64,000 bases of DNA from Verrucomicrobiota bacterium (GTDB lineage Bacteria; Verrucomicrobiota; Verrucomicrobiia; Opitutales; Opitutaceae), in NCBI GenBank assembly GCA_023428905.1, contig JAEYWP010000022.1:357092-421091 (forward strand), read 5' to 3'. Position 1 is the first letter of the stretch. Each line of letters begins with the position of its first letter. A model generated the notes under the pieces. That model was not told where the DNA came from, did not search any database, and saw only the letters and a list, made by a program, of their open reading frames with translations. Made by a program: the position numbers and the translations under genes. Of this stretch, positions 25,817 through 34,000 are shown piece after piece.

Positions 25817-28474
25817 ATGAAACTCGATCTTCAGGGCTTCACCAGCAAGGTCGCGCGCCGCGCCTTCCTTCTCTTCGTCGCCTGTGCGTTGATTCCGGTC
25901 ACAGTCCTCGCGCTGCTGTCCCTGCGACAGGTTTCCACCGAACTGCGCGGAGAGAATGAACGGCGTCAGCGAAAGGCCAGCAAGGCGGTGGGCCTGCTGC
26001 TCCACAAACGCCTGTTGACCCTCGAGGGAACGCTTTCTGCCGCGGAGCCCGCGGGGACGGCGGTCGAGGGTCTGCCCGCCCCCTTCCTGCGCATCGTGGC
26101 GTACGAGAACGGGGCGGACGCCCGCGTGGTTTTCGGCGGGGCGGACGCCCTGCCCCCGCTCACGTTGGACGAGGAGGCCATCGTGCGCGGCGGCGGCACA
26201 GTGCTGTCCAGCGTGGTGGAACCCGGACTTGGCGTCCGTCACATCCTCACCCGCCAGCTCAATCCTGCGCAGCCGGAAGGCGGGGGCGTGCTTCGGGGCG
26301 AAATCAATCCGGCCTACCTTTGGGCGATGGAGGATGAGGCGCTGCTCGAACCAGGAACCCAGCTCTCCGTCCTGACGCAGACGGGGCGGACCCTGCTGAT
26401 TGGCTTGTCGAACGAGCAGCAGCTGCCGCCGGAGGCGGTCAACCAGGCTGTCTCAGGCCCTGCCGGCCAATTGCGGTGGTCGCGGGACGGCGAGGACTTC
26501 CTTGCCACCTACTGGGTGCTGTTTCTGCGCAACCGCTTCCACAGTGACAGTTGGGTGGTGGTGCTCAGTCGGTCCACCGAGGAGGTGTTTGCGCCGGTGC
26601 GCGATTTCCGCCGGACCTTTCTCCTCGTCTCCCTGCTTTCCTTCCTCGTCGTCCTGCTCCTGAGCTCCCGGCAGATCCGGCAGATTCTCAAACCCCTCGC
26701 CCGGCTGACCGAGGCCAACCGGCGCCTCGAAGGGGGGCGTCTGGATACACGGGTGAACGTTCGCAGCGGTGATGAATTCGAAGAGCTGGCGCAGTCGTTC
26801 AACCAGATGGCGACGCAGCTGCAGTCCCAGTTTGACGCCCTCGCGTTGCGCGGGGAGCTCACCGCCGCCACCAGCCGCAGCTCCACCGAGGCGGCGCTGC
26901 TGCAGGCCAGTGTGCAGCAGGTCGCGCGGCACCTGCGGGTCTGTGCGGCGGCGTGGAGCGTGCGCGCCGATGTGTTCGAACTCACCGCCGTGAAAGCCGA
27001 GCCCGACCTGCCAGTGCCGACGGGCACTCAGGTGCGCCGGTGTGAAGGTCTGCTTGCACGCGTGGCGGATGAAGGCCGGCCGGTGGTGTCGGTGTTGGAG
27101 CCGGGCTCCCGCGCCTTCTCCGCCGAGGGCCTGCAGGTGCCCGGCGCGGTCCAGTTCCTCGGCCATCCACTGCAGGTGGAGGGGAGGGTGGTGGGCATCT
27201 TCGCCGTCGTGTCGACGCGGATACTGAGCACGCTGGAGGTCGCCGGCCTGTCCGCAGCGGCGGTCGAGGTCTCGCACGGCGTGGAGCGGGCCCGCGTGGC
27301 GGAAACCCTTCAGCAGGCGGAGTTGCAGGTGCGCCAGCTTCAGAAGATGGAGGCCGTGGGGCGGCTGGCCGGGGGCGTGGCCCACGATTTCAACAACCTG
27401 CTGACCGTCATCATCGGGTACAACCAGATGGTCCTCCACCGTTCGAAGGCGGACCCGCGCCTCCAGGAATGCGCGGGGGTGGTACAGAAGACCGCGCAGA
27501 AGGCGGCGGAGCTCACCCGACAACTGCTGACCTTCAGCCGAAAGCAGGTGCTGGACGCAAAGGTGCTGGACCTGAACCGGGTCGTGGCGGACCTCGATTC
27601 GATGCTGCAGCGGCTGATCGGCGAAAGCATCGAGCTGGTGGTCGAACCCGCGCCCGGGCCCGCCCTCGTGTGGATGGACCGGGCGCAGCTTGAACAGGTG
27701 ATCGTGAACCTGGTCGTCAATGCACGCGACGCGATGCCCCAGGGCGGGCGTCTCACGCTCCAGACCGCCACGGTGGTGCTCGGCCCGCTGGACGTGGCGA
27801 CGCACGCCGGGCTCAAGCCCGGTCCGCATGTCAGCCTGCGCGTGACCGACACCGGCACCGGCATGGATGAGGCCACCCAGGCACGCATCTTCGAACCATT
27901 TTTCACCACCAAGGAGCAGGGCAAGGGAACGGGCCTGGGGCTCGCGACGGTGTACGGGATTGTGATGCAGAGCCGCGGAAGCATCGCGGTCCAGAGCGCG
28001 CCGGGCCAGGGCACGACCTTCACCTTCCATTTTCCGCAGGCGGACGGCGAGGTGGAGGCCGCCTTGCCGGTGCAGGCGACCGCCGCGCGGGGAACCGAAA
28101 CCATCCTCCTGGTGGAGGATGAATACGACGTGCGCACCCTCCTCGAGCGGTCCCTGCGTGAGTTTGGCTACACGGTGCTGTCCGCCGGCCGGCCCTCCGA
28201 TGCGCTCCGGCTCGCCGAGGAACACGCGGGCCCGCTCCACCTGCTTGTCACGGACATGGTGATGCCCGAGATGAGCGGCACGGCCCTCAGCCAGCGGCTG
28301 CTCGAGCTGCGGCCCGGGCTGCGGGTGCTGCTGATGTCGGGCTACACCGAATACACGGAAGGGGCCGGCGCTGCCCTGCCCGCCCACCGCACCTTCCTGC
28401 AGAAACCATTCGCAACGGAAGCCCTGGCGTCCGCCGTCCGCACCCTGCTCGACCAGCCCGCCCCCACGCCCTGA
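25817..28474 (+). CDS. membrane hybrid histidine kinase with C-terminal receiver
   Basis: 885 residues from ATG 25817. A first transmembrane segment (about 14-36) is followed by an extracytoplasmic sensor region and a second segment (about 270-292). HAMP follows (KPLARLTEANRRLEGGRLDTRV), then a GAF-like region (about 350-495). The HisKA box GGVAHDFNNLLTVIIGYNQM carries phospho-His523. The ATPase domain shows NLVVNARDAM, DTGTGMD, FFTTKEQGKGTGLGL. A receiver domain with LVTDMVMPEM (Asp813) and the QKPF lysine closes the protein. It follows the pseudopilin gene by 4 nt and is probably cotranscribed. No cognate regulator is adjacent, so the output partner is unknown. Confidence 0.92.
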   Translation: MKLDLQGFTSKVARRAFLLFVACALIPVTVLALLSLRQVSTELRGENERRQRKASKAVGLLLHKRLLTLEGTLSAAEPAGTAVEGLPAPFLRIVAYENGADARVVFGGADALPPLTLDEEAIVRGGGTVLSSVVEPGLGVRHILTRQLNPAQPEGGGVLRGEINPAYLWAMEDEALLEPGTQLSVLTQTGRTLLIGLSNEQQLPPEAVNQAVSGPAGQLRWSRDGEDFLATYWVLFLRNRFHSDSWVVVLSRSTEEVFAPVRDFRRTFLLVSLLSFLVVLLLSSRQIRQILKPLARLTEANRRLEGGRLDTRVNVRSGDEFEELAQSFNQMATQLQSQFDALALRGELTAATSRSSTEAALLQASVQQVARHLRVCAAAWSVRADVFELTAVKAEPDLPVPTGTQVRRCEGLLARVADEGRPVVSVLEPGSRAFSAEGLQVPGAVQFLGHPLQVEGRVVGIFAVVSTRILSTLEVAGLSAAAVEVSHGVERARVAETLQQAELQVRQLQKMEAVGRLAGGVAHDFNNLLTVIIGYNQMVLHRSKADPRLQECAGVVQKTAQKAAELTRQLLTFSRKQVLDAKVLDLNRVVADLDSMLQRLIGESIELVVEPAPGPALVWMDRAQLEQVIVNLVVNARDAMPQGGRLTLQTATVVLGPLDVATHAGLKPGPHVSLRVTDTGTGMDEATQARIFEPFFTTKEQGKGTGLGLATVYGIVMQSRGSIAVQSAPGQGTTFTFHFPQADGEVEAALPVQATAARGTETILLVEDEYDVRTLLERSLREFGYTVLSAGRPSDALRLAEEHAGPLHLLVTDMVMPEMSGTALSQRLLELRPGLRVLLMSGYTEYTEGAGAALPAHRTFLQKPFATEALASAVRTLLDQPAPTP

Positions 28475-28655
28475 GCGGCCCCGCGGCTGCGTCGTGGGCA
28501 GTGACGAAGCGGCGTGGTCACCGAGGGCGGCCGCCTCCGAGTGTCGGGCAAATCTCCGCCTGCCTGCGGCGCGAGGGGGGCACCTGCGACGGCAGGCGAT
28601 GCGGACGGCCGCAAGAAGTTTGAAACGTCCACCTCCCGTTTCGGACTTTGTGGGC

Positions 28656-30293
28656 ATGCACCTTCGTCTTTCCCGGTTTCGCGCATGCCTGGCTTTTTTG
28701 GCCCTCCTGCCTCTGGTGCCGGCGCGCGCCGACGATTCCGCGGGCGACCGCCTGGGACGGGTGCACTTTGAGGTCACGGGCCAGCCCGCCGCGCGAGAGC
28801 ACGTGGTGCGTGGGGTGAAGTTGCTCCACCACATGATGTACCCGGAGGCCGACCGCGCGTTTGCCGCCGCCCTCACCGCCGATCCATCGTGCGCGCTCGG
28901 GTACTGGGGGCGGGCGATGACCCTCCTCCATCCGCTCTGGCCCGACGCGCCCACGGCGACCGAGCTCCGGGAGGGGGAGGCTCTCCTCAAGCAGGGGCTC
29001 GCGCTGCCCCCGGCCACTCCGCGTGAGCGCGCGTATCTGGAGACCTTGGCCCGCTATTTTGTCGGTGCGCAGCCCGAGCAGCATGTGGAACGGCTCAAGG
29101 CGCTCGACGAGGCCGCCTCCGCCCAGGCCGACGCGTATCCAGAGGATCTCGACGCCGAGGCGTTGGCGGCGCTTTTCCACCTCGCCCCCGCCCGCTTCCA
29201 GCCAAAGGACACGTCCCACCGCATCCAGATTCGGGCCGCGGAACGGCTCCAGCGTGTCCTCGCGGCGCTGCCCGACCATCCCGGGGCGCAACACTACAAG
29301 ATCCACGCCTACGATTTTCCCATGTTGGCCGACCGCGCGTTGGAGGTGTGCGAAGATTACGGCGCGATCGCTCCCGAGGTCCCGCACGCGCTCCATATGC
29401 CCTCCCACATTTATACGCGGCGCGGTCAGTGGGAGAAGTCGGTCGACTTCAACCGGCGCTCCGCGGAGGCCGCGCGCCAGCTCATGGCCAAGGACCGCGA
29501 GGTGAACAGCCACCTCCCCCATGCCCTGGACTATATGGTGTACGCCTATTGCCAGCAGGGAAGATTTGCGCGCGCCGAACAGGCGCGGCACGAGATGCTT
29601 GCGCTCAAAGGGCCGTACTCGCCGGTGCAGCGCGCCGCGATGGCGTTCGCCTTCGCCGCCATCCCGGCGCGCTGCGCCCTCGAGCGCCAGCGGTGGGAAG
29701 AAGCGGCGGCGCTGCCGGTGCGGGCCCCGGCGGGGTTTTCGTGGGGAGACGCCTTCCTTAACTGCGACTCGATCACGCGGTTTGCGCGTGCCCTCGGCGC
29801 GGCGCGCAGCGGACGGCTCCAGCAGGCTCGCCGGGAAACGGCCGCGCTTGAGACCCTGCTCACGCAGTTGTCCATCGGTAAACGCGCCGCCTACTGGCGC
29901 TCGCAGGCGGAGACACAGCTGCTGGCCGCCCGCGCCTGGATCCACCGTGCGGAAGGAAACGACGCGGAGGCGATCGCCCTGATGCAACGCGCCGCAGCCT
30001 TGGAGGCGCAGACCGACAAGGAGGCGGTCACGCCCGGAGAGGTGCTCCCGGCAGGTGAGCTACTCGGCGACCTGCTCCTGGAGTGCGATCGCCCGGCCGA
30101 GGCACTGGCCGCCTACCAGGCCGTCGACGCCAACAGCCCGAACCGGCTTAACACCCTCTACGGTGCGGGGGTCGCCGCCCGGAAAGCCGGCCAACCCGAC
30201 CTGGCCCGCACCTATTTCCAGCGCCTGCTCGAAATCACCCGGGACGCGGACCCCGGGTTGCCGCAGGTACAGGAAGCGAGAAGGCATTTATGA
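28656..30293 (+). CDS. secreted tetratricopeptide-repeat protein
   Basis: 545 residues from ATG 28656, with a signal peptide (FRACLAFLALLPLVPARA). TPR-like helical repeats run through the protein: GVKLLHHMMYPEADRAFAAALTADPSCALGYWGRAM near the N-terminus and DRPAEALAAYQAVDANSPN near the C-terminus. The middle has the pattern HALHMPSHIYTRRGQWEKSVDFNRRSAEAA, seen in many exported TPR proteins of unknown role. No catalytic motif is visible. The last codons (CAT TTA TGA) lie inside an inverted repeat, so the repeat supplies the stop codon and the last residues. Confidence 0.8.
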   Translation: MHLRLSRFRACLAFLALLPLVPARADDSAGDRLGRVHFEVTGQPAAREHVVRGVKLLHHMMYPEADRAFAAALTADPSCALGYWGRAMTLLHPLWPDAPTATELREGEALLKQGLALPPATPRERAYLETLARYFVGAQPEQHVERLKALDEAASAQADAYPEDLDAEALAALFHLAPARFQPKDTSHRIQIRAAERLQRVLAALPDHPGAQHYKIHAYDFPMLADRALEVCEDYGAIAPEVPHALHMPSHIYTRRGQWEKSVDFNRRSAEAARQLMAKDREVNSHLPHALDYMVYAYCQQGRFARAEQARHEMLALKGPYSPVQRAAMAFAFAAIPARCALERQRWEEAAALPVRAPAGFSWGDAFLNCDSITRFARALGAARSGRLQQARRETAALETLLTQLSIGKRAAYWRSQAETQLLAARAWIHRAEGNDAEAIALMQRAAALEAQTDKEAVTPGEVLPAGELLGDLLLECDRPAEALAAYQAVDANSPNRLNTLYGAGVAARKAGQPDLARTYFQRLLEITRDADPGLPQVQEARRHL

Positions 30294-30459
30294 TCAATGA
30301 TTTATGATTTATGATTGGGGAGGGAACCCGGAGCCGGGGCCGCGCAGCGTTGAATCTCGTAGCGGCCCGCGGCGGCTCGACCTCAGCGCCGTAGCCTTCC
30401 TGGCTTCGGGACCCCCGTCGTCCCAAATCATCAATCATCAATCACAAATCATAAATGCC
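30283..30459. repeat. imperfect 38-bp inverted repeat flanking about 100 bp
   Basis: Left arm 30283-30320 and right arm 30422-30459 match in 32 of 38 positions when one is reverse-complemented, including the terminal GGCATTTATGAT. The arms are AT-rich (runs of ATGATT/AATCAT), unlike the GC-rich surroundings. The inner 101 bp encode nothing recognisable. It looks like a small non-autonomous element or a long hairpin. Confidence 0.65.
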
Positions 30460-30486
30460 TCCCCGGGGTGTACACCCCGGGGAGGC
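30457..30486. repeat. perfect 30-bp palindrome
   Basis: The half-site GCCTCCCCGGGGTGT (30457-30471) is followed directly by its reverse complement (30472-30486). It overlaps the end of the inverted repeat to its left. No gene is contained. Similar palindromes are associated with RAYT-type REP elements, and a RAYT-like gene occurs at 44.5 kb; the link is inference. Confidence 0.75.
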
Positions 30487-30498
30487 TAGGGCATCAAC

Positions 30499-30510
30499 CT
30501 TTAGCTAAAG
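30499..30510. repeat. 12-bp palindrome CTTTAGCTAAAG
   Basis: A perfect palindrome 12 bp after the 30-bp palindrome, in the leader of the small membrane-protein gene. It is probably part of the same repeat unit. Confidence 0.5.
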
Positions 30511-30561
30511 CCTTTTGTTTGCGACAAAGTTCGGGATGCTGGAGCCCAGTTCCACGCTTCC

Positions 30562-30819
30562 ATGCTTTCCCACCCGCTCGTTATCGCCGTCATCGCCGTT
30601 GTCACGATCGCCTACGTGGGAGGTGCGCTGCTGATGCTCCAGATGCGCAAGGCGCGTCCCGGCTTTGAGGACGAGAACGGTTTCCACTTTCTCGACGAGC
30701 TCGACGATGTGGTGGTCCCGGCCGATGAGGTGCGCCCCGCCTGGCTGACGGAGTCGCTCGCGAGCCGCTTCTGCGGCCACCGCGCCGAGATTTTTGCCAG
30801 CGCTCACGCCGCCGCCTGA
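30562..30819 (+). CDS. small single-pass membrane protein of unknown function
   Basis: 85 residues. Residues 5-27 (PLVIAVIAVVTIAYVGGALLML) form one transmembrane helix; the rest is acidic and soluble (FEDENGFHFLDELDDVVVPADE). No family was recognised. A good start, the hydrophobic helix and a gene-free setting make it a likely real gene. It follows the repeat cluster. Confidence 0.6.
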   Translation: MLSHPLVIAVIAVVTIAYVGGALLMLQMRKARPGFEDENGFHFLDELDDVVVPADEVRPAWLTESLASRFCGHRAEIFASAHAAA

Positions 30820-30901
30820 GGCGGCGGGATCCCTGCCCGGACGGGGCGCGGTGCGCCCTTTGCGCCCGCACGCTGGATGACTCACCCGTTGTGTTAATTG
30901 A

Positions 30902-30915
30902 CGGCGGTACCGCCG
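30902..30915. repeat. 14-bp palindrome in the rhamnogalacturonan lyase leader
   Basis: CGGCGGTACCGCCG is a perfect palindrome within the 280-bp gap before the lyase gene and could be an operator. Nothing else recognisable was found in 30820-31099. Confidence 0.35.
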
Positions 30916-31099
30916 CCTGTTCACGCATCGCGTTCGGACGGTACGACCGTTGTGGCGTTTGCCGGAGCTCGGTGCGGGCTGGCACCTAGCTGCCCTGCCT
31001 CGCCGCACCCACCCCGGTGCGTTTTCCCGGTTCCCCCCGCATCACCCCTGGTCCGCCCTGCCCACGGCCGGGCTCCGACCGCCCAACCTCCCCCTCTGC

Positions 31100-34000
31100 A
31101 TGAAATCCTTGCTCAAGGCGTGCTTTGCCTTGCTCGCGTGCGCCGGTCTCGCCCTCTGCGTGCCTCGGCTCAACGCTGCCCCCCACCTGATGGAAAACCT
31201 CGGCCGCGGCGTGGTCGCCGTGCGCACCAGCGACAACGAACGTTTCATCAGCTGGCGACTGCTGGCGACCGACCCGGCGGACGTCGCCTTCAACCTCTAC
31301 CGCACCTCCGGCCCCGGGGCCCCTGTGCGGTTGAACGACATCCCGCTCACCGCGGAGACCCATTTTCTGGATACAGCAGCCGACGCCTCGCAGCCGGTCC
31401 ATTACAGCGTGCGTGCGGTCGTGGCCGGCGTCGAACAGTCGCCGGATGCCGGGTTCACCCTGCCGGCGGAGGCGCCGGTGCAACCCTACCTGCGTGTTCC
31501 GCTGCAACGCCCCGCCGGGGGCGACGCCTACACCTACAGCCCGGGAGACGCCAGTGTGGGCGATCTCGACGGCGACGGTGACTACGAGCTGGTGGTGAAA
31601 TGGGATCCCTCCAACCAGCAGGACAATTCCAACGGTGGGGTCACCGGCAACGTCCTGCTCGATGCCTACCAGCTCGATGGCACCCACCTCTGGCGCATCG
31701 ATCTCGGCATCAACATCCGGGCGGGCGCCCACTACACCCAGTACCTCGTGTATGACTTTGACGGAGACGGGCGCGCCGAGCTGGTGTGCAAGACCGCGCC
31801 CGGGACCCGCGACGGCACCGGGGCGTTCATCGCCCAGCCGGGACGGTTTGTCGGGACGCCCTCCGCGCCGGTGGATCACGCCGCGGACTACCGGAACGCC
31901 GGCGGCTACATTCTCACCGGCCCCGAGTTCTTCACCGTGTTCGATGGACAAAGCGGCGCTGAACTCGCCAGCGCCAACTACGTGGTGCCGCGCAATGCAG
32001 ATCCGGCCAGTGCCGACGTTTCCCCCTGGGGCGACAATTACGGCAATCGGGTGGACCGCTTCCTAGGTGGTGTCGCCTACCTCGACGGGCGTCGCCCCAG
32101 TTTCCTCCTTGCTCGCGGTTATTACACTCGCGCGGTGGTGGCGGCGTGGGACTGGCGTGACGGGCAGTTGACGCAGCGGTGGGTGTTTGACACCGGCCAC
32201 AACGGCACCCCCAACCCCTTCGCCAACTGGCGCGGGCAGGGCGCACACTCCCTCACCGTCGGTGACGTCGATTCGGACGGACGCGATGAAATCATCTACG
32301 GCGCGGCAGCCATCGACGATGATGGACGCGGCTTGTATTCCACCCAGCTCGGCCACGGGGATGCCCTTCACCTTTCGGACATGAACCCGACTCGCCCCGG
32401 TCTGGAGGTCTGGATGTCGCACGAGGACCCCTCCAGCTACGGTTCCGCCGGTCTGGAATTCCGCGATGCCGCCACCGGTGAACTTATCTTTGGCGTCAAC
32501 GGCGGCGGCTCCGACGTTGGCCGCGGCGTCGCCGGGGACATCGACCCGACCCACCCCGGGTACGAGTTGTGGGGTGCCCGCGGCGGCCTGATGTCCTCCA
32601 CCGGGGCACAGATCAGCACCGTCCGCCCCGGACAGATGAACTTCATGGTCTGGTGGGATGGCGACCTGCTGCGCGAAATCCTCGATGACTCGACGATTTC
32701 GAAGTGGGACTGGACCACGTCCACCGCCTCACCGCTGCTTTCTCCACCCGATGTGGATTCAAACAACGGCACCAAGGCCACACCCGCCCTGAGTGCGGAC
32801 ATACTCGGGGACTGGCGCGAGGAGGTGATCTGGCGGGAGCTTTCCAATGACGCCCTGCGTATCTACACCACCACGACGCCGACCACGCACCGCCTGCCCA
32901 CCCTGATGCACGACCGGCAGTATCGTCTCGCGATCGCCTGGCAGAATGTGGGCTACAACCAGCCTCCACATCCCGGATACTTCCTCGGCGCCGGCATGGC
33001 CCAGCCCCCGGCGGCCGAGGTGGTCACCTCGCTGGCTCAGCTTCCCGCCCAGCCCCCGGCGGTGGTCTCGATCAACCGCTACGATCCGGTATCCGCCAGC
33101 ACTGCGGCGGGGACGCTGGTCTATCGCGTCACCTTCAGCACGCCTGTGACCGGTGTGGATCCTTCGGACTTCTCCGTTTTCACCACCGGCGCGGCGGTCG
33201 GCTCCGTGACCGCGGTTTCGACCGTGAGCCCGTTCTCTTTTGACGTGACAGTGGGCGGCATCACGGGGACCGGAGGCGTCCGGCTCGATCTGAATGCGTC
33301 CGGCACTGGCATCACCGGTCCGGGAGGCGCGCCGGTGGCGGGAGGGTTCACCTCCGGGCAGGTTTATGCGCGCGCCACCCTGGCCTGGCTCAACCCGGGC
33401 ACCGGCGGTGCCTGGAGCACCCCGGCCAACTGGGATGGTGGCCTCGTGGCCGACGGGGCGGGCAGTCTGGCGAACTTTGCCAACCTCGACCTGGTGGCGG
33501 AGAACCGGGTGCTGCTCGATACGCCGCGCACGGTCGGCGGTATCGTTTTCGGGGATACCGACCCGGCAACGCCTGCCGGCTGGACGCTCCACGGCGGCGG
33601 TGATCCCGCCAACACCCTGACCCTGGATGCGGCGAGTGCTGTTCCGGCACTGACGGTGGGGGCACTTGGCTCGGGCGCCGCCGTCACTCTCGACGTGCCG
33701 CTGCGCGGCAATGAGGGTCTGGGCAAGGCAGGGGCGGGGACACTCGTCCTCACCCAGCCGATCGAAATCACGGGGCCGTTGTCGGTCGGAGCCGGAACCC
33801 TTCGACTCGGTGCCGGCAGCAGTTATGCTGCGGGAACCATTGCGATCTCCGGGGGCGGCGCGGTCCTTGATGTCGCCGGCTCCCAGTTGAGCACCTCCGC
33901 CAACACCACGGTCAACGGCGGGGGGACCCTGCTGGTCAGCGGCGGTACCGCCAACCTCGGTGCGGTGGCAACCGCCAACTCCGCCAACGGGCTCATCCGG

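Noticed and set aside
26453..29017. 854-codon open frame on the minus strand
   Set aside because: Antisense to the hybrid kinase and TPR gene, which have clear motifs. Its composition is that of a shadow frame.
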